A stretch of DNA of 64,000 bases from Sphingorhabdus sp. Alg239-R122 (GTDB taxonomy: Bacteria; Pseudomonadota; Alphaproteobacteria; Sphingomonadales; Sphingomonadaceae), in NCBI RefSeq assembly GCF_900537065.1, contig NZ_UNRC01000001.1, positions 186,001 to 250,000 of the forward strand, given 5' to 3'. Below are positions 17,336 through 25,880 of the stretch, piece by piece. The position numbers and the translations under genes are program-made. The notes below the pieces were generated by a model that ran no database searches, was not told the DNA's origin, and saw nothing but the letters and a program-made list of their open reading frames with translations. Positions within the stretch are counted from its first letter, which is position 1. Every line of letters begins with the position of its first letter.

Positions 17336-17566
17336 ATGGGAAAATCAGCATCAATCAAGAAGGTTGATATGAGCGCGGCAAGGGAGCTGCGCATCAAAAG
17401 CGCCATACCGCAATTTGCGGTGTTGAGCGAAGAGCTCAGGGATCAGGCCTCTCGGCTTGATGCCGATGAGCTGGCAGTCCTGGGCGAGATCAAGAACAAG
17501 CTCAATGAAGGGCTGAGTGCCGATCTTGCAGCTAAGGCTGATACTGTTGGCGGTTTCGTCTGGTAA
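17336..17566 (+). CDS. Candidate RiPP precursor peptide ending GGFVW
   Basis: A 76-residue protein and the last gene of the unit, 39 bases after the oxidase, with a strong AGGAG upstream. The first 60 or so residues are charged, Ala/Leu/Glu/Lys-rich and likely helical (DADELAVLGEIKNKL), like a leader peptide. The end is short and distinct: LAAKADTVGGFVW. A Gly-Gly followed by Phe-Val-Trp at the very C-terminus looks like a core for enzymatic modification. There are no Cys, and the only Trp is the last residue. Mycofactocin precursors similarly end in Val-Tyr, which a radical SAM enzyme modifies. I vaguely recall catalogued radical-SAM-associated small proteins with ELAVL...GG...W ends ('aroma-sacti cluster'), but cannot verify a match. 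A plain small protein remains possible. Confidence 0.65.
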   Translation: MGKSASIKKVDMSAARELRIKSAIPQFAVLSEELRDQASRLDADELAVLGEIKNKLNEGLSADLAAKADTVGGFVW

Positions 17567-17583
17567 AGACGATAGGTAAGCTT

Positions 17584-17625
17584 GGCCGGTATTTTTTTCC
17601 GCATATCCTTTTCGGAAAACCGGTC
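17584..17625 (+). terminator. Strong hairpin after the peptide gene, possible terminator
   Basis: GGCCGGT pairs with ACCGGTC (one G-U), and inside it TTTTCCG pairs with CGGAAAA. It starts 17 bases after the peptide stop codon, where a terminator for the radical SAM unit would be expected. No clear T-run follows the stem, so rho-independent termination is unproven and an mRNA-stabilising hairpin is an alternative. Confidence 0.35.
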
Positions 17626-17707
17626 AGGCTGACCACCTTTCAGGCAAAAGGCATTGCGCCATAATCCGAGGCGGCAAAGTCCATTGTCGATTTACGAAAA
17701 GATTTGC

Positions 17708-17797
17708 TGGCGGACAGGGTGGGATTCGAACCCACGGTACGCTTGCACGCACGCCGGTTTTCAAGACCGGTGCATTCAACCACTCTGCCACCTGTCC
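17708..17797 (-). tRNA. tRNA-Ser (UGA anticodon)
   Basis: A 90-base tRNA with CCA encoded. The acceptor stem GGACAGG pairs with CCTGTCC. The anticodon arm ACCGG-TCTTGAAAA-CCGG places TGA in the loop, and the T-arm reads GTGGGTTCGAATCCCAC. A long variable arm (GTGCGTGCAAGCGTAC region) is typical of serine tRNAs. The D-arm carries GGCAGAGTGGTTGAATGC. It reads UCA and related serine codons. Its 3' end faces the radical SAM unit, the usual orientation for an island integrated at a tRNA, although no repeated 3' tRNA fragment was found on the far side. Confidence 0.97.
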
Positions 17798-17971
17798 CGC
17801 TCAGCGATGCGCTTCTAGCGTTATGTGAAGGTGCATGCCAAGCTAAAAATACACATGAGGCTGCTTAAAATCCGTGAGGCGGCGAAATATGCACAGATTT
17901 TGCGATATAAAGTTGTGATTTAGCGCTGACCGGGATTCCCCATTGCGGTGAAATGTGCCAAAACATATTGC

Positions 17972-19051
17972 ATGACAAAGAAAAGATTCCCCCGCCTTCG
18001 CGCTGCATCGCTTATTGCAACCCTTTTGATGACAGGTTCCGCCTTCACTGGATCGGGCGCTTCTGCGCAAAGCAGTACATACACACCAACCGCCCAACTG
18101 ACCGAACAGGGTTTTCAGCGCTATCTGCGCGAACTCGCCGCACAGGCCCGCCGTGAAGGTGTGAGCGAACGCGCGATTAATTCCGTCATGCCCTCACTGA
18201 CCTATAACCCGCGTGTAGTCGCGCTGGACCGCAAACAGCCCGGTGGCTCGCGCAACTCACCGATTCCGCCATTTGAGCCCTATAAGCGCCGGCATGTCGA
18301 TGCGGCACGCATCAGGGGCGGACGCCGCACCTATCAGGCGAACCTGTCAACATTGGGCCGCATACGCCGTGAAACAGGTGTGCCAGGCTCAGTTATTACA
18401 GCGATCTGGGGGCATGAGACGAATTATGGCAGCTATACCGGTAATTTTGACCTGCCGCGTTCGCTCGCCAGCCTGGCCTATGAAGGTCGACGCCGTGAGT
18501 TGTTCTCGGGTGAATTTGTCGCCACGCTGAAGATGATTGACCGGGGCGTTCCACGCTCGCGGCTTAAAGGCAGTTGGGCCGGCGCGTTTGGCAATCCGCA
18601 ATTCCTCCCGTCCGTGTACCTGCGCCTTGCGAAAGATGGCGATGGCGATGGCGTTGCCAATATCTGGTCGAGCAATCCTGACACGCTAGCCTCGATCGCC
18701 AATTATTTCGTAAACGCGGGGTGGCGTCCCGGTGTGCCATGGGGTGTGGCGGTGCGAGTGCCAGCATCATTCAATGCGAATGCCGTACGCAACCGTACGG
18801 TCAGCCCGCGGTGTCCGCGTGTGCATGCACGGCACAGCGAGTGGAAATCAATGCGTGAATGGCGCGCGCTCGGCGTGGTGCCCATTGGCCGCCGCGCAGA
18901 TGATGATGTATTAGCGACACTGCTGGAGCCGGATGGCCGCGGCAAGACGGCCTATCTGCTGACCAGCAATTACCGCGTCATTCTCGATTATAATTGCTCC
19001 AATTTCTATGCGCTGTCTGTCGGGTTGCTCGCGGACGAAATCCGGCGGTAA
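17972..19051 (+). CDS. Lytic murein transglycosylase (MltB family)
   Basis: A 359-residue periplasmic enzyme that cleaves peptidoglycan glycan strands to give 1,6-anhydro ends. The N-terminus is a signal peptide (about 1-33, ending GASAQ). The SLT_2 catalytic domain has TAIWGHETNYGSYTGNFDLPRSLASLAY with the catalytic Glu in WGHETNYG, then GSWAGAFGNPQFLPSVY and DGDGDGVANIW. The C-terminus ends with YRVILDYNCSNFYALSVGLLADEI, typical of the family. No Cys lipobox is seen, so it is probably soluble. ATG 17972 was preferred to a GTG eight codons earlier because it starts a normal signal peptide; neither has a good ribosome site. dacA follows about 100 bases later. Confidence 0.9.
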   Translation: MTKKRFPRLRAASLIATLLMTGSAFTGSGASAQSSTYTPTAQLTEQGFQRYLRELAAQARREGVSERAINSVMPSLTYNPRVVALDRKQPGGSRNSPIPPFEPYKRRHVDAARIRGGRRTYQANLSTLGRIRRETGVPGSVITAIWGHETNYGSYTGNFDLPRSLASLAYEGRRRELFSGEFVATLKMIDRGVPRSRLKGSWAGAFGNPQFLPSVYLRLAKDGDGDGVANIWSSNPDTLASIANYFVNAGWRPGVPWGVAVRVPASFNANAVRNRTVSPRCPRVHARHSEWKSMREWRALGVVPIGRRADDDVLATLLEPDGRGKTAYLLTSNYRVILDYNCSNFYALSVGLLADEIRR

Positions 19052-19152
19052 TATATTGCATTTGTGATCGCGTGCGGGCTACATGATGGCACATATGCCG
19101 CGCTCGGCATTACGCACGACATCCACTGCTTTTCAGGAATATCAGGAAACGA

Positions 19153-20295
19153 ATGAAACACACTGTATTTGCATCATTAATTGCATTTTCCCTCTCTACA
19201 TCGTCATTGGCACAGGCACCGACCTATAAAACCGATGCACCGATTGCCTATATGACGGACCTGTCATCAGGCGCTGTGCTGTTCGCGAAAGACGCGGACC
19301 GGCAGATACCGCCCGCGTCGATGGCGAAAATCATGACGGTTTATGTCGCGTTCGACATGATCAAAAAGGGCGAGCTCAAACTGGATCAGAAATTTACTGT
19401 CCAACCTGACACGTGGAAAAAATGGAATAACCAGGGTTCTTCCATGTTCCTGCCTGTGGGTGATGAGGTGAGTGTCAGCGACCTACTGCACGGTATTGTA
19501 ACGCTGTCGGGGAATGATTCCTGCGTGGTGCTGGCTGAAGGCATTGCAGGTACCGAGGATGCTTTTGTGCAGTTGATGAACCGCAAGGCCAAGGAAATTG
19601 GCATGAAGAATAGCCGGTTTGGTAACAGCAATGGCTGGCCGGATGAAGGGCAGACCGTTGTGACTGCCCGCGATCTTGGCATTCTCAGCCGCGCGACAAT
19701 CTATAATTTCCCGAAATTGTATGATGAATTTTATGCGCTTGAAGAATTTGTATGGAACAATATCAAGCAATCCAATCGCAATCCCCTGCTTGGCAAGGTG
19801 CGTGGCGCGGATGGGCTTAAAACCGGGCATACTGAGGAAGCAGGCTATGGCTTTGCGGGGTCGGCCGAGCAGTCTGGCCGCCGCTTGGTGATGGTTGTGG
19901 CTGGGCTTGACAGCTATAATGGCCGTATTACGGAATCGGTAAAATTCATGAACTGGGGTTTTGCCAACTGGAAAAGCAAACCGCTGTTCAAGAAAGGCAC
20001 TATTGTTGCCGAGGCACCCGTGCAACTGGGCAGTTCGCGTTATGTGGATCTTGTCGCGCCGCGTGACATGGCGCTGGCGCTCCCGCGTATTGCCGATGAT
20101 GAAAAAATCAGCTTTAGCGTAGTCTATAACGGCCCAATCAAAGCCCCGTTCGAGGCAGGTGATGAAATCGCGCACTTGAAGATATCATCGCCTGATATGG
20201 ACACGCAGATGATACCGCTGGCGGCAGCGGAAACAGTGGAGGAATCCGGGTTTTTCGGGCGGATCTGGTCTGGGTTCATGTCAATATTCAGCTGA
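19153..20295 (+). CDS. dacA: D-alanyl-D-alanine carboxypeptidase (PBP5/6 type)
   Basis: A 380-residue low-molecular-weight penicillin-binding protein that trims the terminal D-Ala from peptidoglycan stem peptides. Signal peptide 1-20 ends SLAQ. The serine-peptidase triad of motifs is complete: PPASMAKIMT (Ser56-x-x-Lys59), LSGNDS (SxN), and LKTGHTEEAGYGF (KTG). The C-terminal PBP5-like beta domain follows. A final amphipathic segment (GFFGRIWSGFMSIFS) probably anchors it to the outer face of the inner membrane. AGGAAA lies upstream of the ATG. In many relatives an rlpA gene is found near here (from memory); none is present in this window. tmk begins 66 bases downstream. Confidence 0.95.
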   Translation: MKHTVFASLIAFSLSTSSLAQAPTYKTDAPIAYMTDLSSGAVLFAKDADRQIPPASMAKIMTVYVAFDMIKKGELKLDQKFTVQPDTWKKWNNQGSSMFLPVGDEVSVSDLLHGIVTLSGNDSCVVLAEGIAGTEDAFVQLMNRKAKEIGMKNSRFGNSNGWPDEGQTVVTARDLGILSRATIYNFPKLYDEFYALEEFVWNNIKQSNRNPLLGKVRGADGLKTGHTEEAGYGFAGSAEQSGRRLVMVVAGLDSYNGRITESVKFMNWGFANWKSKPLFKKGTIVAEAPVQLGSSRYVDLVAPRDMALALPRIADDEKISFSVVYNGPIKAPFEAGDEIAHLKISSPDMDTQMIPLAAAETVEESGFFGRIWSGFMSIFS

Positions 20296-20361
20296 TAACG
20301 GCGGATTTGCCGCCCGTACAAATCATATGGCGGCTGATATAGGGGATTGTAAACAGGCATT

Positions 20362-20988
20362 GTGAGCGGACAGTTTATCTCGATTGAAGGCGGTGAGGGT
20401 GCGGGCAAATCCACACAGATTCGCCTACTCGCTGAATGGCTGGAAAGCCGGGGCATCGAAACCGTCACAACGCGTGAACCTGGCGGTACTCCGGGTGCCG
20501 AGGCTATTCGCGAATTGCTGATGTCTGGCAGTGCGGATCGCTGGAACAGCCGCGCTGAAGCATTGCTGTTCGCTGCGGCGCGTGCAGATCATGTTGATAA
20601 GCTTATCAAACCCGCCCTGGTTGCGGGAAAATGGGTGTTATGCGACCGATTTGTTGACAGCAGCCGCGCTTATCAAAGCGGCGGTAGCGGGCTGGCTGAT
20701 GCGGATATCATGGCATTGCACGCCATTGGCAGCGAAGGACTGCTCCCTGATATGACACTTGTGCTCGAACTGCCGCTTGCAGAGGCCAGTGCCCGGGCCG
20801 CCGCGCGCGATGGTGCAGCAACAGACCGTTTCGGAGCGCGGAACGCCACGTTTCATGAAAATGTTGCAGCTGCTTTTCGCGGTTATGCGCAGCAGGACAA
20901 CAACCGTTTTCGCATAATCGATGCAGCAGGCGATGTTGAAACAGTCCATATGCATATTGTGCAGGCTGTCGGGGCATTGCTGTCATGA
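20362..20988 (+). CDS. tmk: Thymidylate kinase
   Basis: A 208-residue enzyme that phosphorylates dTMP to dTDP. The P-loop is EGGEGAGKSTQ (about 9-18). The DR(Y/F/H) motif appears as CDRFVDSSRAYQSGG, and REPGGTPGAEAIRELLM and LLPDMTLVLELPL fit the family. The start is GTG at 20362, matching family N-termini (SGQFISIEG). It overlaps holB by four bases and forms the head of the tmk-holB-metG-tatD-MBL-protease run. Confidence 0.96.
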   Translation: MSGQFISIEGGEGAGKSTQIRLLAEWLESRGIETVTTREPGGTPGAEAIRELLMSGSADRWNSRAEALLFAAARADHVDKLIKPALVAGKWVLCDRFVDSSRAYQSGGSGLADADIMALHAIGSEGLLPDMTLVLELPLAEASARAAARDGAATDRFGARNATFHENVAAAFRGYAQQDNNRFRIIDAAGDVETVHMHIVQAVGALLS

Positions 20989-21995
20989 CGTCACTTTACG
21001 GACATGATGCTCAGCAACAGGCGGTCTTGCGCGGTTTTTCGAGTGGCAAGATGCACCATGCATGGCTGCTGACCGGCGCGAAAGGCGTCGGTAAGGCGAG
21101 CTTTGCGTGGACCGCGGCGCAGCATATCCTATCACGTGAACCTGCATTTCAGTCGGATATTTTTGTTCCAGATCTGCAAAGGGCGGGGGGACAAATGCTG
21201 GCCGCGCATAACCACCCCGATTGTCATTACCTGGCGCGTGAGCCAAAAGATGACAAGGAGCGCCGCAATAAGGAAAATGGCAAGCCTTATGAACGCCGCC
21301 GCAATATCCCGATCGACCAGGTGCGCGCCATGCAGCAGAGATTGACCACACGGCCCAGCCTAGGGATACGCCGCATCATCATTATCGATTCCGCCGATAA
21401 TCTGGAGCGTGGTGCGGCCAATGCGCTGCTCAAAAGCCTGGAAGAGCCACCGGAAAACACCTGTTTTTTCCTTATTTCACATAATCCGGGTAAATTGCTG
21501 CCCACTATCCGCTCGCGCTGCATGACGCTTTCCTTTCACGGTCTGAATGATGAAACGATGCGCCGTGTTCTGCTTGCACAGGATGAAAGCCTGACATCGC
21601 AGCAACTGGAATCGCTGTCACAGATCGGGCATGGCTCACCGGGCTATGCGCTCAAATTTCTGGAACTGGGTATGGAGGAAATCCATACATTGATGCGCAA
21701 AATTACAGAAACCGGCGACCGTGACCAGAAACTACGCCTGCATCTTGCCAAATTGCTGAGCGTCAAGGCTGCGAAGGAAAAGCTACAGGCCTTTATTGAA
21801 TATGCTCCCGTTTTTGCTGCGCGTATCAGCCGTCAGCGCCAGGGTAGGGCGCTATCGCAGGCCATTGTCGCGTGGGAAGAACTGGTCTCGCTCGCTGAAA
21901 AAGCGCCGACATATAATTTCACGTCCGATGCGCTGGTTTATCAAATTGGCGGCTTGCTGGCACGGCTCGCACCGCCTAGAGAAGCGGCAGCATGA
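20985..21995 (+). CDS. holB: DNA polymerase III delta-prime subunit
   Basis: A 336-residue clamp-loader subunit. The N-terminal AAA+ region shows HHAWLLTGAKGVGKASFAW with a Walker-A-like loop. This is followed by VDQVRAMQ-type sequence (IPIDQVRAMQQRLTTRPSLG), RIIIIDSADNLERGAANALLKSLEEPPENT, and RSRCMTLSF, the SRC motif that contacts neighbouring ATP sites. It carries a polar insertion (EPKDDKERRNKENGKPYERRR) between the beta strand and the helix, as in other alphaproteobacterial HolB proteins. ATG overlaps the tmk stop; metG starts 16 bases after the stop. Confidence 0.93.
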   Translation: MTSLYGHDAQQQAVLRGFSSGKMHHAWLLTGAKGVGKASFAWTAAQHILSREPAFQSDIFVPDLQRAGGQMLAAHNHPDCHYLAREPKDDKERRNKENGKPYERRRNIPIDQVRAMQQRLTTRPSLGIRRIIIIDSADNLERGAANALLKSLEEPPENTCFFLISHNPGKLLPTIRSRCMTLSFHGLNDETMRRVLLAQDESLTSQQLESLSQIGHGSPGYALKFLELGMEEIHTLMRKITETGDRDQKLRLHLAKLLSVKAAKEKLQAFIEYAPVFAARISRQRQGRALSQAIVAWEELVSLAEKAPTYNFTSDALVYQIGGLLARLAPPREAAA

Positions 21996-22011
21996 AATTA
22001 TAAGGCAACAT

Positions 22012-23580
22012 ATGTCCGAACCCTATTACATCACTACCGCGATCAGTTACCCCAATGGCCGCCCGCATATCGGTCATGCCTATGAAGCCATTGCGGCGGA
22101 CGTGATCGCGCGTTTCCACCGGCAGATGGGGCGCGATGTGCGTTTTCAGACAGGGACTGACGAACACGGCCTGAAAATGGCGCAAAAAGCGCGGGAACTG
22201 GGCCAGACCCCGCGTGAACTTTCCGACGAAATGTCGTCCTATTTCATGCAGATGTGCGAGAAGTTGAACATCTCTCATGACCGGTTTATCCGCACGGTAG
22301 AAGATGAACATCATAAAGCGAGCCAGGCTATCTGGAAGGCTATGGAGGCGAATGGCGATTTGTATCTGGATCGTTATGAAGGTTGGTATTCGGTGCGTGA
22401 TGAAGCCTATTATGATGAAAAGGAACTGATTGAGGGCGAGGGCAATGAGAAGCTGTCGCCGCAAGGGACGCCTGTAGAATGGACGGCAGAAGAAACATGG
22501 TTTTTCCGCCTGTCCAAATATCAGGAACCGCTCCTGAAACTCTATAATGAAAAACCCAATTTTTTGCGCCCTGATAGCCGCCGCAATGAAATTATGCGCT
22601 TTGTCGAGGGCGGCCTGAATGATCTCAGTGTTTCACGCACCAGCTTTGACTGGGGCGTAAAAGTGCCAGGCAGTGACGGTCACGTTATGTATGTGTGGGT
22701 CGATGCGCTGACCAATTACCTGACGGGTTTGGGATATCCCGAAAAAACAAAAAATTATAACAAGTTCTGGCCAGCAGACCTGCACCTGATTGGCAAGGAT
22801 ATCGTGCGTTTCCACAGTGTGTACTGGCCCGCATTCCTGATGAGTGCCGGTATTGACTTGCCGAAACAGGTGTTCGGTCATGGCTTCCTGCTCAATAAGG
22901 GTGAGAAAATGTCAAAATCGGTCGGCAATGTCGTTGACCCGGTCGCACTGGCCTATGCTTTTGGTGTGGACCAGATTCGCTATTTCCTGATGCGTGAAGT
23001 GAATTTCGGCAGCGATGGCAGCTATTCCGCCAAAGCGATTGTGACCAAGACTAATGCCGATCTCGCCAACAGTTTCGGCAATTTGGTGCAACGTACATTA
23101 TCCATGATTTTCAAGAATCTGGATGGTGCTATTTCCGCTGACTGGAAAGAAGGTGATGCGGATAAAGCGCTTTACGAAACCGTATCATCTGCATGTGGCA
23201 CAGCGTTTCAGCACGCATTTACCGATCTTGATTTCTCCAAAGCGCTGGATGGCTGGGTGCAGGCAGTATTCGCCTGCAATCAATATGTGGATGAGCAGGC
23301 GCCATGGAAACTTAAAAAAGAAGATCCTGAACGGATGCGTGCAGTGCTGAACAACCTTTTCCGCTGTATCCGTGTGCTCGCCATTGCAGTGCAGCCGGTC
23401 ATACCGAATTCCGCCGGCAAACTGCTCGATCAAATGGGCGTGGCCGCTGATGCGCGCAGTTTCGCAGATGTGCAAGATAGTGACTGGTTGCAGCAGCTTG
23501 CAGATAATGGCTTTACACTTGAAAAACCCGCGCCTCTCTTCCCACGCCTTGAAATGCCGGAAGGAGAAGAAAAAGCATGA
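22012..23580 (+). CDS. metG: Methionyl-tRNA synthetase
   Basis: A 522-residue class I aminoacyl-tRNA synthetase that charges tRNA-Met. The HIGH motif is PNGRPHIGHAYEA (about residues 13-25) and the KMSKS motif is GEKMSKSVGN (about 299-308). FGHGFLLNKGEKMSKS and YVWVDALTNYLTGLGY are typical. The four-Cys zinc knuckles of the E. coli enzyme are missing, and there is no C-terminal tRNA-binding OB domain, so this is the compact zinc-less form. ATG 22012 gives the family N-terminus (SEPYYITTAISYPNGRPHIGHA); the longer frame upstream overlaps holB and is not coding. tatD overlaps its stop. Confidence 0.96.
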   Translation: MSEPYYITTAISYPNGRPHIGHAYEAIAADVIARFHRQMGRDVRFQTGTDEHGLKMAQKARELGQTPRELSDEMSSYFMQMCEKLNISHDRFIRTVEDEHHKASQAIWKAMEANGDLYLDRYEGWYSVRDEAYYDEKELIEGEGNEKLSPQGTPVEWTAEETWFFRLSKYQEPLLKLYNEKPNFLRPDSRRNEIMRFVEGGLNDLSVSRTSFDWGVKVPGSDGHVMYVWVDALTNYLTGLGYPEKTKNYNKFWPADLHLIGKDIVRFHSVYWPAFLMSAGIDLPKQVFGHGFLLNKGEKMSKSVGNVVDPVALAYAFGVDQIRYFLMREVNFGSDGSYSAKAIVTKTNADLANSFGNLVQRTLSMIFKNLDGAISADWKEGDADKALYETVSSACGTAFQHAFTDLDFSKALDGWVQAVFACNQYVDEQAPWKLKKEDPERMRAVLNNLFRCIRVLAIAVQPVIPNSAGKLLDQMGVAADARSFADVQDSDWLQQLADNGFTLEKPAPLFPRLEMPEGEEKA

Positions 23581-24356
23581 TGTTGGTCGATTCCCACTGT
23601 CATCTTAATTATGAGGGACTTGCCGAACGACAGGCAGAAGTGCTGGAAAACGCGCGTAGCCGCGGCGTGACGGCCATGCTTAATATCTCGACACGCGAAA
23701 GCGAATGGGATGATATTGTCAGCACGGCCGAGCGGGAAAGCGATGTCTGGGCTTCTATTGGCATCCACCCGCATGAGGCCGATGCGCATCCCGATATAGA
23801 TACAGCCAAATTGCTGGCACGTGCAGACCATCCGCGTGTGATAGGCATTGGCGAGACTGGCCTTGACTATTATTACGACCATAGCGATCGCACGCGGCAG
23901 CAAACGAGTTTTCGCGCGCATATTGCCGCTGCGCGCGAGACTGGCCTGCCGTTGATCGTGCACACACGTGATGCGGAGGAAGATACGGCTGCTATACTGG
24001 CCGATGAAATGGAGAAGGGGGCTTTTCCGGCGCTTATCCACTGTTTTACTGCCAGCGCAGGTTTTGCCGCCAAAGTGCTCGATATGGGACTCTATGTCTC
24101 GATCAGCGGTATTGTGACATTCAAAAATGCCCGCGAGTTGCAGGATGTGACGAAAGATTTGCCAGTTGACAGATTACTGGTCGAAACCGACGCGCCTTTC
24201 CTTGCGCCCGTACCACACCGAGGAAAGACCGGTGAGCCTGCATTTGTTGCGGATACAGCGCAATTCCTGGCCAAATTACGCGGTGAGGAATATATGCAGT
24301 TTTGTGAGGTAACATCCTCGAACTTTTATACATTATTTAGTAAAGCCGCACCGTGA
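23577..24356 (+). CDS. tatD: TatD family metal-dependent hydrolase
   Basis: A 259-residue TIM-barrel hydrolase with reported DNase activity in the family. It shows the HxH motif in VDSHCHLNYEGL (about residues 5-10), GIGETGLDYYYDHSD, LIVHTRDAEEDT, IHCFTAS, and LVETDAPFLAPVPHRGK. All metal-ligand positions of the family appear present. ATGATG at the start overlaps the metG stop; the next gene overlaps its stop with GTGA. The metG-tatD adjacency is widely conserved in bacteria. Confidence 0.94.
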   Translation: MMLVDSHCHLNYEGLAERQAEVLENARSRGVTAMLNISTRESEWDDIVSTAERESDVWASIGIHPHEADAHPDIDTAKLLARADHPRVIGIGETGLDYYYDHSDRTRQQTSFRAHIAAARETGLPLIVHTRDAEEDTAAILADEMEKGAFPALIHCFTASAGFAAKVLDMGLYVSISGIVTFKNARELQDVTKDLPVDRLLVETDAPFLAPVPHRGKTGEPAFVADTAQFLAKLRGEEYMQFCEVTSSNFYTLFSKAAP

Positions 24357-25120
24357 AGCTAACCATCCTTGGCTGTGGTACATCGGCGGGCGTGCCGCGT
24401 GTCGGCCATGATTGGGGAGATTGCAATCCGGGAGAACCGCGCAATCGCCGCAGCCGTGTGTCGATTGTGGTGGAAAATCGAGCAGGGCAGCGCATATTGG
24501 TCGATACATCGCCCGATTTGCGCATGCAGCTGCTCGACAATCAGGTTGATACCGTCGATGCCGTGTTGTGGACGCATGATCATGCTGATCACTGCCATGG
24601 CATTGATGATCTACGCGCTATTTTCCACCGGCGCCGCGTTCCCTTGCCGGGATATGGCCGTGGTTATACTATGCGCAACCTGAAATCACGATTTTCCTAT
24701 ATATTTAAAGGTAATAAAGGTTATCCCTCGATTATTGAACCACATATACTGCGGCGTGAAGAGGTAATATGTGATATCCGTGTAAGAACTGTGGATCAGC
24801 CACATGGTCCGGTGTCTTCCACCGGTTATCGCTTTGAATCTGACAACTCTTCCATTGTCTATGCAACCGATTTTAGCAAAATCAGCGATGATATGGTGGC
24901 ACTTTATATGGATTGTGACATATTGATTGCCGATTGCTTGCGTAAAGAACCACATCCGACGCATGCGCATCTGGATATGGCGCTGGAATTGGGCAAGCAA
25001 TGCAATGCCCGCAGAACAATATTGACGCATATGGATAAAAGTATGGATTATAAACGTTTGCAAAATGAACTTGCGGACGGAACTGAACCAGCATTTGATG
25101 GCATGCAGGTGGAGCTCTGA
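24353..25120 (+). CDS. MBL-fold metallohydrolase (PhnP-like)
   Basis: A 255-residue metallo-beta-lactamase-fold enzyme. The N-terminus is ILGCGTSAGVPRVG with WGDCNPGEPRNRRSR, typical of PhnP/RNase Z-like phosphodiesterases. The metal site is THDHADHCHGIDDLR (HxHxDH), with later His residues in STGYRF...VYATDF and LDMALELGKQ...LTHMD. The GDCNPGEPRN segment includes a single Cys rather than a full zinc-finger. The likely reaction is hydrolysis of a cyclic nucleotide or phosphodiester; substrate unknown. GTG start overlaps the tatD stop (GTGA), and its own stop overlaps the next ATG (TGATG). Confidence 0.88.
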   Translation: MKLTILGCGTSAGVPRVGHDWGDCNPGEPRNRRSRVSIVVENRAGQRILVDTSPDLRMQLLDNQVDTVDAVLWTHDHADHCHGIDDLRAIFHRRRVPLPGYGRGYTMRNLKSRFSYIFKGNKGYPSIIEPHILRREEVICDIRVRTVDQPHGPVSSTGYRFESDNSSIVYATDFSKISDDMVALYMDCDILIADCLRKEPHPTHAHLDMALELGKQCNARRTILTHMDKSMDYKRLQNELADGTEPAFDGMQVEL

Positions 25121-25749
25121 TGGGCGGTGACAATTATTCACTGGTCTTTAATGCGATTCTGCTGGTGGGCGTTATCGCCATGTTTTTCACATTCCGTGTG
25201 TCAGCCAAAGATACAGTGAAGATGATTGCTGCGTGGATTGGTATATTCGCGCTGGCTTTGCTTGTATTTAGCTTTCGTGGTGAATTTCTAACTGTGTGGG
25301 ACCGGGTCAAGACCGAAACGATAGGTCATGACCGGCAGGATGTAGTTGGTAAAGCATTGGTGCTCCGTCAATCTGAGGGTGGCCATTTCTATGTCACGGG
25401 TAAGGTAAATGGTCAGGAGACACTCTTCATGGTTGATAGTGGCGCGACACAGACGGCCTTTTCGCGCACTGAAGCTGAGAGGCTCGGCCTCGATATAGAC
25501 ACGATGTTTGCCATACCGATCAGCACGGCCAATGGTGAAAGTTCAGCCTGGCGGGCACGAATTGATAAGCTAGAGCTTGAAACACTTGTCACGAACGATC
25601 ATGCCGTGTTGGTGGTTGATACTATGATGGATGAAAACCTGCTAGGCATGAATTTCCTATCACGTCTGGAAAGCTGGCGCGTCGAAGGCGACAGAATGAT
25701 ATTGGTACCCAAAGGTACCAGTGAAACAAGAAGCGATATGACAAAATGA
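25120..25749 (+). CDS. Membrane-anchored retropepsin-like aspartyl protease
   Basis: A 209-residue protein with two N-terminal membrane segments (about 8-25 and 35-52). A single retropepsin-like domain follows, in which GQETLFMVDSGATQTAFSR provides the catalytic DSGA motif and LLGMNFLSRLESW the family's C-terminal signature. It should function as a dimer, like other one-motif aspartyl proteases (clan AA, TIGR02281-like). The catalytic domain would face the periplasm if the N-terminus is out. It is the last gene of the overlapping tmk-to-protease run. After it, 25750-25880 is AT-rich with no gene. Confidence 0.85.
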   Translation: MGGDNYSLVFNAILLVGVIAMFFTFRVSAKDTVKMIAAWIGIFALALLVFSFRGEFLTVWDRVKTETIGHDRQDVVGKALVLRQSEGGHFYVTGKVNGQETLFMVDSGATQTAFSRTEAERLGLDIDTMFAIPISTANGESSAWRARIDKLELETLVTNDHAVLVVDTMMDENLLGMNFLSRLESWRVEGDRMILVPKGTSETRSDMTK

Positions 25750-25880
25750 TTACCGCTGGTTGTGTATCCTGCAGAAGATTAGTGGCAGGAACAATCCGTA
25801 TAAATCCCCATATCAACCTTAATATAATTTAACATAATATATATTATCGGACTTAAATATATATAGAGGCTACTGCTACT

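Noticed and set aside
21796-22011. Long N-terminal extension of metG
   Set aside because: Lies inside holB in another frame and adds 72 residues with no family match; conserved MetG starts at 22012.
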